From the NCBI GenBank assembly GCA_037693485.1, contig CM075345.1:91470001-91534000 (forward strand): a stretch of 64,000 nucleotides of DNA. Direction: 5' to 3'. This DNA is from Kitagawia praeruptora. Taxonomy: Eukaryota > Streptophyta > Magnoliopsida > Apiales > Apiaceae. The notes beneath the pieces are model-generated. The model worked only from the letters and a program-made list of their open reading frames with translations. It was not told where the DNA came from and ran no database searches. Numbering within the stretch: position 1 is the stretch's first letter; each line of letters opens with the position of its first letter. Of the stretch, positions 10,374 to 21,309 are shown piece after piece. Both the position numbers and the translations under genes were made by a program.

Positions 10374-12803
10374 TGATAAGTGGATTTATATCCACTTGGA
10401 GCGTTCCATATCGGCTTAAATTGATTGACTTGGTCTCAAGTTTGTTGTATTTTTGATGTGTTTTGTGTAGTTGTGCAGGGTTGTAGCTATCGGTTAATGT
10501 TGGTGTTTCTAACCGTTATTAGAGTGGAATTAAGCATTGGAATGAAGATTGGACACTTGTGTTATGCTACCAAGGAGTTACATGTGTCATGGTATTGAGG
10601 ATGTTAGCTAATTCAAAAGAAACGGAGGAGAAAGGAGCAAATTGTGTAAAATTCGGATGGTTGCGCAGTCTTCACTGTTTTGGCCATATCTGGAGTTCTA
10701 TAAGTCCGTTTGAGGCCCATAAGCTATCCACGCGAAGCCTGGGGAATTTTCTTGAAGTTTGAAGCAAAATCAAAATTCCAGCAGAATGTCACCGCGCAGA
10801 CTGCGCCAATTTCAGGCAGACTGCGCCAGAACAGAAGCTGGAATGCAGAATGAGGTCGAGCAGTCTGCGCCAAATCTCGAGCAGTCTGCGCCGCGGCACG
10901 CTGAAAATTACAGAACTGCCATTATTCGATCTCAAATTGTATTTTAAGCAGTTTTTGGTACCCAAACCTATTTCTAATTGTATTCTAGGTTGTTTTTCTT
11001 GCTGGGCAAGATATATATGCTTATAAAAACACATCTTAGCTTTGTAATTTGTATCGCTTATTATTGTAACATAGCTTAGATATGCAAGGGAGAAAAGAAG
11101 AGAAGGATTCAATGCTCGTGACAAGCAACGGATCTAGATCTACTTCATCCTTTGTGTTGTTCTGGATTCTAGATTTGTTTTCTCAACTCTTTATTTTATT
11201 AATATAATTGCTTCTTTCCACTACGCCACATATGGCCTACGGCTACGCCCAAAAAAGTGTGATTATAGGGCCAAAAGTGTTGGTAAAAGAGCCTAAAACC
11301 ACCTACGGCTACACTTTTCCCAAATTTGGGAGTGTTAAAAAAACGGGTGCTAGCGTAGGGGTCTATGCTAACACTTTTTCGATTTTTGGTAACATGGGAG
11401 AAAAGTGTAGGCGTAGATCCCTATGCCAACACCTTCCTGATCTGTGGCTACACCTTATAAGTTGTTGGTATAGATCTATGCCTACACCATTATCTTTCTA
11501 CTAACACTATTAAATATGTTGGTGTAGACCTATGCCAACACCTTCTTTAGTACCACTATGCCTACACTTTTTTATTAAAAATTTTTGTAAGCTCTATACC
11601 AACATTTTAAATAAAGAAAGACAACATATGAAATTGAAAAATAAAGATTTCCATTCAAAATATTGTCAAACATTCCAATACATAAAGGCTATCCAAAAGC
11701 CATTTCAATACATAAAAACCCATCCAAAATTACATATAACAAAAATTTCTAAAGTTACTTAGCATAACATAAAATGATCTAACATTGTCATCTCCGTGGG
11801 ACATTGTCATAAAAGATATCTCATGGTCAACATAGTGCAGATGTAAAAAAATAGCTTTCCTCAACAGCAAGGATGGACTTCTTGCAGGAGCAGCTTGTCG
11901 CAGACCTGAGGAAAGAGATAAGCAGTTATAAAAAAAATCGATAGCTTTCGACAAACAATCAAGAATACTATCAAGAATAGCAGACATCTAAAATTTACAA
12001 ACAATGGCAATCTAATATGCAGGTAATAACATCAAAGACGGATGGCAGAACTTTGTTCAAAAAACGTACGACAAATATGTAACTGATTGAATGGGCTATA
12101 ATACAAAGCACAATTTTACAAATTTAGAATTTAAATCCACTCCTTTTAAAACATGGACGTGCTTTTAATCTAAAATTATTAGCAAAAAATAAGAAGAATA
12201 GACATGCACCTAAAATATGCAGGAATTTAGTAAGATCGTGTATATATTGATTGTAATATTAAGTTATTCTACAACAGGCACCCTTTGATAACTTAAGTAC
12301 TTATTATGCATTTTATAAACAGGCCAGTTGTAAGTATTTGAGAACCGATGGTAGATAGATATAGTATAGCTCAGATGGGAAAGATCCATCCACGTATTAT
12401 TACTGGAAACTGTTCTGTTGGGCTGTATCCAAATAAGTTTTACAACTGAGAACTTGAGAGTAAGAATATTAAACATTTGAACTCATGATCTATTTGATTA
12501 TGGAGTTGGATTTGTTGTCACGTAGGTGTTCATTAGTATTTAAATAGGGTCATCTGGTCCTTTAATTAGTTACCCTGCAGTACATCCCCTGTTACTTTGA
12601 TTAAAAAATCTGCAGTCAACCTAGTCATGTTGCCTGTTAAGTACAGACATTGGCAGTGTCATGTTAGATCACAAATACTGGTGCAAACCTTTTTGGTCAT
12701 GTTTTTCTGTTATGACCATGTGAAGATAATATCAAAACAGTATAAAAGGATCAATGTTCGAAATTTTTTAAATAAACGGAATCAGAGATTGTGAGATACT
12801 AAC

Positions 12804-12880
12804 GTGCGCTCCAATTTCCCGCGGTTAACAAAAAAACCATCATGCTTTATTGATGAGTTATCGACCTGGAAGTAATCGTC
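12804..12880 (-). pseudogene. Captured ubinuclein exon, HPC2-related domain end
   Basis: This 77-base exon reads DDYFQVDNSSIKHDGFFVNR and then GKLER. It sits between a GCAG acceptor and a GTTAGT donor, both intact. It is the C-terminal half of the HPC2-related domain of plant ubinuclein and follows the exon at 13174-13260 in the correct order and strand. The acidic SSDEEDL...DTEDSFIDD piece that normally lies between them is missing. The fragment therefore cannot encode a full domain. Confidence 0.78.
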
Positions 12881-13173
12881 CTGCATCATTAATAATATAT
12901 GCTTATTAGTACAAACTTAAAAAAAAATTGGCATTCTATGTCATGCCAAACTGTTTCTAAACTTTACAAAGAATAACTAGGCAAACATATATATCAGACA
13001 ATAACAAATAGCAAGGCAGGGATAGAAGTACAGTTAGCTGAAATAGCATTTGAGGGCATATCATGATATAGAAAGCACTGCTCAGGTATTGTGCTTATAT
13101 ACTTATGCTGATTAAATATGCCGAAAATAGCATATACAGTAGGACAAAAACCACAGAATAACATACGCCATAC

Positions 13174-13260
13174 CATGTATAACCGCTCAATCTTCTCAAT
13201 TACAGCACTGAACCTACTTGCAAGGGGTGCATCATTGCCATCATCTTGAGGGGGCTGTCC
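13174..13260 (-). pseudogene. Captured exon of a ubinuclein-like gene
   Basis: Ubinuclein (UBN/HPC2) is a subunit of the HIRA histone H3.3 chaperone complex in the nucleus. This 87-base segment reads in frame APLASRFSAVIEKIERLYM after a short acidic start. It is bounded by an acceptor (TTTTGCAG) and a donor (GTATGG) on the minus strand. The RFSAVIEKIERLY string is the beginning of the conserved HPC2-related domain of plant ubinucleins. It lies inside CACTA-A, so it is a transduplicated fragment. The assignment is from my memory of the family. Confidence 0.75.
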
Positions 13261-13430
13261 CTGCAAAACCAAATTTAAGTAACAATGAAGTTTTTCGCAG
13301 TACAGCATATATTCGACAACATTTTGTCACATATAGACACTTGTAGAAAATGGGAATTTATCATTTAGCAAAAAAAATGGGATTTTAATATTACACAAAA
13401 GATATGAGGGAGAAGGAGGATCACTGTAGC

Positions 13431-13561
13431 ATTTGCCCTTTGTTTTGACAGGTTGAATTTTGTTTAAAGTTTCACGAATGATGCGTTCCCATTTTGGAAT
13501 AGGGCGACCATCCTCAATACCAAAGATATTTCCAGCATTTAATGATATGATCTCTTGTAAA
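13431..13561 (-). pseudogene. Exon-like segment upstream of the ubinuclein fragment
   Basis: After a CTGCAG acceptor the minus strand stays open, reading GNIFGIEDGRPIPKWERIIR and then a basic and S/P-rich stretch (KCYSDPPSPS). It is upstream of the ubinuclein exons in the same direction. The W-x-x-x-x-R-E-x-x-N-K...DPP spacing loosely recalls the N-terminal part of ubinuclein. This is only a guess. The donor site and 5' limit are uncertain. Confidence 0.4.
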
Positions 13562-14399
13562 CTGCAGGAAAAGGAAGGCGTTTAACTAGTTTGTTTTCGG
13601 TATATATATTGCACACTTATGACACTTTTGATTATAAAATTGAAGGCTTAGTAACGCAAGTCTATACAATTTGAAGATTAATAAGAGGTACATGTGAAGA
13701 TTATAATAGAAGTGCCCAAGGCCCTGGCATATTGGCACTTGACCTTGTCTACGACAACAGCTTTAGCATTAATTTTGCAATATAACAAGCTAAATCTGAC
13801 TTTCCATTACTGGAAAGGAAATTTAATCACAAATCAGAAAATAAAATCCAGTAACAGTGATCCTTTTAATTTATGCTCACTTCAAATATATAACGAAGCT
13901 TTTTAAACTGCAAACCTAATGGTACCTAGAGCAGTGATAAGCGCTTGGACTCCAAATAAACAGCTTGCAATATCGACAGCAGAAGTGTTATCAACTTGAC
14001 TTGTCTCGCAAGGGCAACAAAAGTTGCATCTCTACAAGTACTTAATATATCGACACACACACAGACATATACCATCACATGCCAATGTACCAATCACAAT
14101 CACAGAGTTTGTTTTCTGCTTGGTTTTATAAGTTGAGTCCTGAATTCACCAATGTACAAAGATATACAAAATCAGTTTCAAATGCCAAAAACCAAAACTA
14201 CAACACAACTAAGTTTCCTTTTTCTCCACAAATATTTAAAAAACAAAAATCGAACATATAAACTAATAGTACAAATCTTACACAATATCATCGGAAACAA
14301 TCAATAAAAGAAAGACCACCACACAACCAAACACACGGCACCACACACACACAGACAAACACATGTACAAAACTCTAGATATGAAATGACAATAAAAAG

Positions 14400-14403
14400 G
14401 AGA

Positions 14404-14438
<35 letters not shown>

Positions 14439-14880
14439 AGGGAGGGAGGGAAAGTATTGCTAAGCAATTAAACAAGCAATTAAGCAAATAATTATGAATC
14501 GAGGCCCCAAACAAGCAAATAAACATGTTATACACAAACAAGAAGATGGCAGTAAGAATATAAAGAAGAATACATGAAGAAGACAATTAAACAAGAAGAC
14601 AATTAGGCAATAGAGAATTAATCGAACAAGAAGAACCATGAGACAACCCAATTGAAGCTGAATCGAACCCTAACCCGTATTCGAAGCCCTAATTGAACCG
14701 AAGAGAACTCTAATCTACACGCCCTGATTGTAGAGAACCCGTAGAGAGAGAACCTGTGAAGAATCCATAGAGAGAAAGCCTTAATTGAAATTGAGAGAGA
14801 GAGAGAGTGAGAAAGAGAGCAGCGAGAGAGAGAGAGAGAGAGAGAGAGTGAGAAAGAGAGAGTGAGAGAGAGAGAGAGGG
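14400..14880. repeat. GA/CT microsatellites in CACTA-A
   Basis: (GA)n runs lie at about 14401-14434 and 14790-14880. On the minus strand they read CT-rich and lie upstream of the captured exons, as a plant 5' leader often does. Confidence 0.85.
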
Positions 14881-16048
14881 CTGAGATAATTGAGACAGAG
14901 GGAAATTTTGAAATAGAATGAAATTGACCCGGTAAACTGAAATTTTAGACAAAGATTGAGCCCGCCTATTAATTAAGTTAATTTAATTGAATATTTTTTA
15001 CAAAGATTGAGCTACGGTTACACTTTTTTTAAGACCTACGCCTACACTGATTTCCATGTTACGATAGATGCTGTCTGAACTCTACGGTAACACTAATTTA
15101 TAGAAATGGTAACATTAAAAAAATGTGTAGGCATAGACCAATTTTAAGGCATATATGCCTACACTTTTGCTCGTAACACTGAAAAAAGCGTTGTTAAAGC
15201 CCATTTGTGGTGTAGTGTTCTTCCATATCTTGTTTATTATCATGTTTTCATCAAATCCCATGACGATGAACGGTTCAATTATGAGCTAATCGTTGTCATG
15301 GGATTCTAACAGATTTATTTATGGAACTTAGTGTCTTGATGCTTTAAAGATCTGTGTGTGGTGTATAATTGATATCCTCGTATGGTTAATCTTAATGCTT
15401 TTAGATGCGTAGCTAACATCTAAATTGAATTGTTAATCTCTTGCTGAACGAGAGTGGATCTTGAGATTTAGAACTTGCCATGCTAGCATAGGATAGGTTG
15501 ATATTTTAACATCATGATTTGTGGCATGATTAGAGATAATATGCGATCCTATGTGATCTAAGTGGATAACTTGTGCTTAAACCTTTATGTTTTCAAATTC
15601 TATAGAGATATAGGGTCTAAACATGATAGGTGTCTATACATCTTCTATTTCTTTTGTGGATGCATGTGTAGTTTGGTACTAGTATACCGAGAGGTAACTT
15701 TTACTTGTTTCGTGTTATTTGATCAGATATCAAAACCATTGCACATAGTGATTAAAGGCGTCAGATCTAAGTGAAGTAGATAATGAAGCTAGAGTCCCAT
15801 GTTTTTATTCTCATAAGTAATTCGATTTCTATTTTTATTAGTTAATTTAATTCTTAGTTTTATAATTTGCATCTTAGTTTAATTTAGTTAATCAACCCCA
15901 ATTTGTTAATTGTCTTAGCAGTGAATTAAAACCATACATTGTTGCATAGGTACTAAATTGAAGTAAAAACCTGATCTCTGTGAGAACGAACTTGACTTAT
16001 ATCTATATTACTTGTGACCACGTGCGCTTGCGTGATTTTGTGTTAACA

Positions 16049-16391
16049 CTAATCATCTTGCTAGTTTCTGCAAGAAGAATAAAAACATTAATTCTTTACC
16101 CTCCAAGTCTGGAGTAAAGAAAGATTATGTTAGAACTAGACCACAGACTTTATGCAAACATTGTGGAAGTACTTGGCATTCTATTTATACTTGCAGGGAT
16201 TATCATGCTATTTATCATAATTACTATGAACTTAAGCCCAATTTGAAATGGGTTAATATTAATTCTGCAAGTGTAAACTCTGAAAATGTTAGCTTAAACA
16301 CTGATAACAAAAATTCCGCTGCTAAAGCTAACAAAGTTAAGAAAGCCAAAGGATCCAAGCAAGTCTGGATCCTTAAATCTGACCTTCAGTG
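16049..16391 (+). pseudogene. Copia-1 gag, distal part with zinc knuckles
   Basis: This continues the frame interrupted at 4366, once the duplicated CTAAT is allowed for. It supplies the end of the second knuckle and a third one, CKHCGSTWHSIYTC, giving three CCHC motifs in total. It ends with a lysine-rich KKAKGSKQVW segment and a stop near 16391, before the protease. Gag and pol of such copia elements are normally one long frame, so the stop is probably a mutation. Confidence 0.82.
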
Positions 16392-16402
16392 AATGGTTGT
16401 GA

Positions 16403-16840
16403 TTGCAGGGCATCAGGGAGAGTACCCTAGTCGTCGACAGTGGATGTTCAGGACACATGATTGGAAATAAAGCCCTGCTATTAGAGTATGTGGAGAAGGC
16501 TGGCCCAAAAGTTTCCTATGGAGATGGCAATATAGGACGTACTCTGGGATATGGCAATATCAATCTTGAAAGTGTCATCACAAATGTAGCTTTGGTTCCA
16601 GGACTCAAGCATGATCTGCTATCTGTGAGTCAAATCTGTGACAAAGGTTATCATGTAGATATTCAACGTGAATACTGTGAAGTTATCAGTAAATATATAG
16701 GGAAAGTTGTTCTAGTTGGACACAAGCGCAATAATATCTATGAAATAAGTTTGTCAACAAATTCTGATGGAAAAGCTGTGTACCTGTCAACAAGAATGTC
16801 TAGTGAAGAATTGGAAGTGGCATAAGAAACTCTCTCATTT
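16403..16840 (+). pseudogene. Copia-1 aspartic protease and start of integrase
   Basis: The protease cuts the gag-pol polyprotein. The active-site segment VVDSGCSGHM lies near residue 10, with DSG as the catalytic triad of a retropepsin. GLKHDLLSVSQ marks the following part. The frame ends at 16825, and a frameshift carries the WHKKLSHLN segment, which is the first half of the integrase H-H-C-C zinc site. The region is non-functional as it stands. Confidence 0.85.
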
Positions 16841-17449
16841 GAATCTGAACAACATCAATGAGTTGATAAGAAAAATCTTGTAAGGGGACTCCCAAAGTCT
16901 TTATTAAATGATGATGGCCTGTGTGATTCCTGTCAAAAGGCCAAACAAAGGAAGTCATCTTTCAAAAGCAAGTCTGAATCTTTAATTATTGATCCTTATC
17001 ATCTTCTACATGTTGCTCTGTTTGGACAAGTGAATGTCTTGTCTATTGGAAGAAAGAAATATGCTTTGGTCTTTGTTGATGAACACACCATATACACTTG
17101 GGTGTATTTTCTAGCAAAGAAGGATGAAACTGCATTAACTCTGATGGAGCATGTAAAGCTACTGGACAAAGGATCAAAACACAAAGTCAAAATAATCAGG
17201 AGTGATAATAGAACTGAATTTAGGAATGCAACAATGGAGGAATTCTGCAAGAACAGAGGAGTGAAGCAAGAGTTTTCTGCACCTGGTACACCACATCAAA
17301 ATGGTGTAGTTGAGAGGAAAAACAGAACCTTGATAGAAGCTACCAGAACTATGCTTGATGAAGCAAAATTGCCAACCTATTTCTGGGTAGAAGCAGTTCA
17401 AACTGCCTATTTTACTCAAAATGCCACTCTGATCAACAAGCATGGGTAA
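16841..17449 (+). pseudogene. Copia-1 integrase core
   Basis: Integrase inserts the cDNA into the host genome. The CDSC half of the zinc site lies near 16924. The DDE core follows. The second aspartate (IIRSDN) and the glutamate (GVVERKNRTL, with PGTPHQN before it) are present. The first catalytic aspartate, expected in the H-x-D-L-F-G motif, is alanine here (HVALFG, 17015-17017). Stops near 16880 and 17447 interrupt the frame. Confidence 0.85.
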
Positions 17450-18457
17450 AAGAAGCCAAACCTGAAATATTTTCATATTTTTGGGTACAAATGCTTTGTG
17501 TTGAAAACTCATCCTGAACAGTTGACCAAATTTGAGTTAAAAGCTGATGAAGGAATTTTTGTTGGCTATCCGCTGTCAACTAAGGCATTCAGAGTTTATA
17601 ATCTGAGAACCAAGGTGATTATGGAGTCAATACATGTGTCATTTGATGATAAGAAAATTACTGGACTTGAAGATGTAGATGAACATGATCAACTGCGCTT
17701 TGAAAATGAAGAATTAATCTCTAATGAAGTAAACTCTGATGAAGCTGAGTCGACAAACTCTGTCGAAGCAAACTCTGAACGTCTACTGGTAAACACTGAA
17801 GAAACTACTCAGCCACAACCAAGGGGAGAACCAGTTGAGGGGGAGCATGAAGGATCACTTCAAAGTGATGACTCAAATACTGAAAATGAGTCAGCTGAAA
17901 AATCTGGATCAAACTCTGATGACTCAAACTCTGAAAGTTCAAAATCTGACAGTTCAAACTCTGAGCAGTCAAATTCAGGGGGAGCCTCAGAGAATGAAGA
18001 AAGGCAACAAGAAAATCAGGAGAGCATGGATCAAGGGGGAGGATCAAATACTGATAGAAGTCATTTACCTTTAGCAAGGAAATGGACAAAATCTCATACA
18101 CCTGATTTAATTATTAGAGATCCAGATGCAAAAGTAAGGACAAGGATTGCTACAATAAATGAATGTCTGTTTCATGCATTTTTGTCTAAATCTGAACCAA
18201 AGAAGGTAGAAGAAGTTCTTCAAGATGCTGATTGGATAACAGCAATGCAGGAGGAGTTAAATGAATTTGAAAGAAATGAAGTTTGGACCCTTGTACCAAG
18301 ACCAAAGAATAGATCTGTTGTTGGTACTAAATGGGTTTTCAGAAATAAAACTGACAGTGAGGGAGTTGTTACAAGAAACAAGGCTAGACTTATGGTAAAA
18401 GGCTATTAACAGCTGGAAGGAATAGACTATGATGATACTTTTGCTCCAGTTGCAAGA
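17450..18457 (+). pseudogene. Copia-1 integrase C-terminus, linker and start of reverse transcriptase
   Basis: The same frame continues after the stop at 17447, with FVGYPLSTKAFRVYN typical of the copia integrase tail. A long low-complexity linker follows, rich in Ser, Asn, Glu and Asp, with many repeats of NSD and NSE. The reverse transcriptase then begins (WITAMQEELNEFERNEVWTL). A stop at 18407 falls just after the KARLMVKGY motif. Confidence 0.85.
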
Positions 18458-19684
18458 TTGGAGGCAATAAGGATTTTTCTAGCATATGCCTCTCAAAAGA
18501 AATTCAAGGTATTTCAGATGGATGTAAAAAGTGATGGGAAGCTTGAAGAAGAAGTGTTTGTTGAACAACCACCAGGATTTGTGGACCCCAAATATCCAGA
18601 TTATGTCTACAGGCTAGATAAAGCACTTTATGGACTTAAGCAAGCACCAAGAGCATGGTAGGAAACTCTGACTCAATTTCTTCTAGAAAGTGGGTTTCAC
18701 AGAGGTACAATTGATAAAACCCTGTTCTATTTTAAATCTGGTAGTGACTTGCTTTTAGTTCAGATATATGTTGATGACATAATTTTTGGGTCTACTAATG
18801 ATAAACTCTGTAAGAAGTTTGCCAAGCTCATGCAGTCCAGGTATCAAATGAGTATGATGGGAGAGCTTAGTTATTTTCTAGGCCTACAAGTGAAGCAAAC
18901 AGATGATGGGATTTTTATAAATCAAGCAAAATATACCAGAAATCTTCTCAAGAAATTTGGTATGCTTGACTATTCATCTGCAACAACTCCCATGGCAACA
19001 ACAACAAAGTTGGACAAAGACACAAGAGCTTCAGTAGATATGACAAGCTACAGTGGCATGATAGGGTCTCTCCTTTATCTGACAACAAGTAGACCTGATA
19101 TCATGTATGCAACCTGTCTCTGTGCAAGGTTTCAGGCAGACCCCAGAGAACCACATCTAACAGCTGTGAAGAGAATTCTTAAGTATCTCAAGGGCACCAT
19201 AACCTTAGGTCTGTGGTATCCCAGAGAATCAGATTTCAAGCTACTTGGTTACTCTGATGCAGACTTTGCAGGCTGTAAGATAGACAGAAAAAGCACCAGT
19301 GAAAGTTGTCAATTTCTAGGTGACAGACTTGTTTCTTGGTACAGTAAGAAACAGAAATCAATTTCCACATCTACAGCTAAAGTAGAGTATATTGCAGCTG
19401 GTAGCTGTTGTGCATATATTCTGTGGAGGAAGAATCAATTGCTGGATTATGGATTGAGGTACAGTAAAATTCCTATTTACTGTGATAATCAAAGTGATAT
19501 TGCAATGACAGGTAATCCATTACAGCATTCAATGACCAAGCACATCAGCATAAGGTACCATTTTATCAGAGAACATGTAGAGGAAGGAAATATTGAGCTT
19601 CATTTTGTGTCTACAGAACAACAGCTAGCAGATATCTTCACCAAGACATTGAGTGAAGCTACATTTACAAGGCTGGTAAATTAA
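18458..19684 (+). pseudogene. Copia-1 reverse transcriptase and RNase H
   Basis: The polymerase copies element RNA into DNA and RNase H removes the RNA strand. RT motifs include FQMDVKS, LYGLKQAPRAW and the catalytic YVDDIIFGS near 18770. After MDVKS the usual hydrophobic and Asn residues of this motif are missing, a small deletion. A stop follows RAW at 18659. RNase H shows YSDADFAGC, STAKVEYIA and the end motif LADIFTKTL. The frame ends at 19684. Confidence 0.9.
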
Positions 19685-21309
19685 CTAGGAATGATCTCTG
19701 GTTTTGACTAGAGACACTGGTTAGACTCAAAATTCTCTTAGATAATATGTTGCTCATGTTTCTGTGATTTTGTTCTCTGCTATGCAAACTCTGTTATTAA
19801 ACAATGTTAGAATATTCTGTAGATCATACACTGTTGCAATGTTGGATAAACTCAGACAAACTCTGATATTGTTATTGTCTGAACATAAACACCGATGAAG
19901 AAATCTGTATGAAGCATGATTCTCAGTAATTAATCATGAATCCTTTTAAGTTATTTATGATCTAATCTTAGACTGTGCATAAAATTAACACAGCATGATA
20001 CTGTTTTCATATTTATAGCATCTCTTAGTTTATTTATCCTAAACTCTGAGTCTGTAAATGCTGTGTGCATTGCCTCTCATGAATAACTTCTGATGTTGAT
20101 GACTTCTAAACTCTGTTAGTTAAACTCTGTTTAGTTAGATGCTGTAATTAGTCTACCCCCAAAGAAATTGTATATAGGATGTTAGAATTCCTTTCAGATT
20201 ATGTTGTGTCTAGGACGACCCAGGAACTTGCCGGTAAAAAGTAAGGGCTAAAATTCTTTGATTTTTGGTGACTAATCAAAGACTAGGAAGAACCAGGAAC
20301 TTATCAAAAAGATAAGGGCTAAAATTCTCTAATTTTTGGTGACTAGTCAAAGACTAGGAAGACCCAGGGACTTATAAAAAAGATAAGGGCTAAAATTATA
20401 GGATTTTTGGTGACTAGTCAAAGACTAGGAAGACCCAGGAACTTATCAAAAAGATAAGGGCTAAAATTATAGGATTTTTGGTGACTAGTCAAAGATTAGG
20501 AAGACCCAGGAACTTATCAAATTGATAAGGGCTAAAATTATAGGATTTTTGGTGACTAGTTCCAACCTCTGATTAAAAAAAATAGTTAGAAGGGGGGTAT
20601 AAGTTAGTTCAGAGTAACTGTATATCATTTTTCTACATAGTTTAGTATTCATCAGATATTAAGAGTTTACTATAAGAGTTTGTGGAAACAGTGTTTACTA
20701 ATTTATTTTATGGATTTTATGAAAAAATAGATGCTCTAAATATTGAATTAGTAAACTCTGCTATACACACACATATATTCACAACTGTGTAGTTTTTGAA
20801 AGGGTTATAGTGATAAAGTTGGAGAATTGACAAACTCTGATGAATTTTGTCTAGTACTCTAAGGTAAATTTTATTTCACACAATTTACATACTTGGGGTA
20901 AAAAGAGTTTTTGAAAATTGAGATAAAGAATTGCCAACTGTTAATTAGTATTAACGTGTTAACATGTATTGGAAATGGGAGAGAGAGAGAGAGAGTAGCA
21001 GTAATTATTGCTATAATTACTAAGCGTGAGAAAGTTGTTCCATTAAATGTGTGCCACGTGTCCCACTCACACATTCAACAAGAATCGTGTCCCACTCACA
21101 CATGTAAACTGGTTGCGTGTATTAATGATAAAATGATTTGTTCTAATTTTAAATTACATATCTAATCATTTTACACAAACGATTCATATTTCTATTGCAC
21201 ACCAGTATTCTCTTTCTACACAACTACTCACAATTACTTTGTTCTTTCACTTGCACATTTTCTCAAATACCTTTCATCCATATCTTTTTCTCTGATATTT
21301 TCTTCTCTA
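19685..21309 (+). other. Copia-1 spacer between pol and the extra ORF
   Basis: This is AT-rich, non-coding sequence within Copia-1. It holds several AAACTCTG words, the 71-bp tandem repeat annotated separately, and a short GA run near 20985. The last 150 bases are pyrimidine-rich and may be the leader of a transcript for the extra ORF. Confidence 0.6.
20209..20563 (+). repeat. 71-bp tandem repeat, five copies
   Basis: Five adjacent copies start near 20209, 20281, 20352, 20423 and 20494. Each reads GACTAGGAAGACCCAGGAAC, then a short pairing stretch (CTTATCAAAAAGATAAG), then GGGCTAAAATT and TTTTTGGTGACTAGTC. Each unit can form a small hairpin. The repeat lies in the 3' non-coding part of Copia-1. 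Confidence 0.85.

Larger units (their letters stand above)
11219..15217. mobile_element. CACTA-A: non-autonomous CACTA transposon carrying gene fragments
   Basis: The ends are CACTACGCCACATATGGCC and its mirror GGTGTAGTG. A 3-bp target duplication (TTC) flanks it. Deleting the element restores the uninterrupted 5' LTR sequence GCTTCTTTCTTCCATATC exactly. It is 3999 bp. Subterminal regions (11219-11580, 15000-15217) carry many CCTACGCCAACAC/CTATGCCTACAC variants, typical transposase-binding arrays. I find no transposase ORF. The interior holds minus-strand exon fragments of a ubinuclein-like gene and a CT-rich leader-like region near 14790-14880. Confidence 0.92.
4367..16048 (+). mobile_element. 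Gypsy-1: Athila-like element with gag and protease only
   Basis: The target duplication is CTAAT (4362-4366 and 16049-16053). LTRs start TGATAAGTGGATTTATATCC and end GTGTTAACA. The tRNA-Asp-type primer site, gag and a DLGA-type protease place it near Athila. There is no reverse transcriptase, RNase H or integrase, so it is non-autonomous, like the TR-GAG elements known in plants. It lies inside the gag-pol of Copia-1. Its 3' LTR is inflated by CACTA-A. Confidence 0.92.
10374..16048 (+). repeat. Gypsy-1 3' LTR, interrupted by CACTA-A
   Basis: The LTR runs at 10374-11218 and 15218-16048. With the CACTA element and one TTC removed it is about 1673 bp and matches the 5' LTR closely. By rough count the two LTRs differ at about 30 positions. 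That is proportionally less than the Copia-1 LTRs, as expected for a later insertion. Confidence 0.92.

Noticed and set aside
14278..14952. Minus-strand frames with Ser/Leu-rich protein
   Set aside because: They arise from GA/CT microsatellites and show SLSLSL repeats only.
20209..20563. Regular direct repeats that might suggest a CRISPR array
   Set aside because: The units are contiguous 71-bp tandem copies without unique spacers, and the DNA is a plant retrotransposon.
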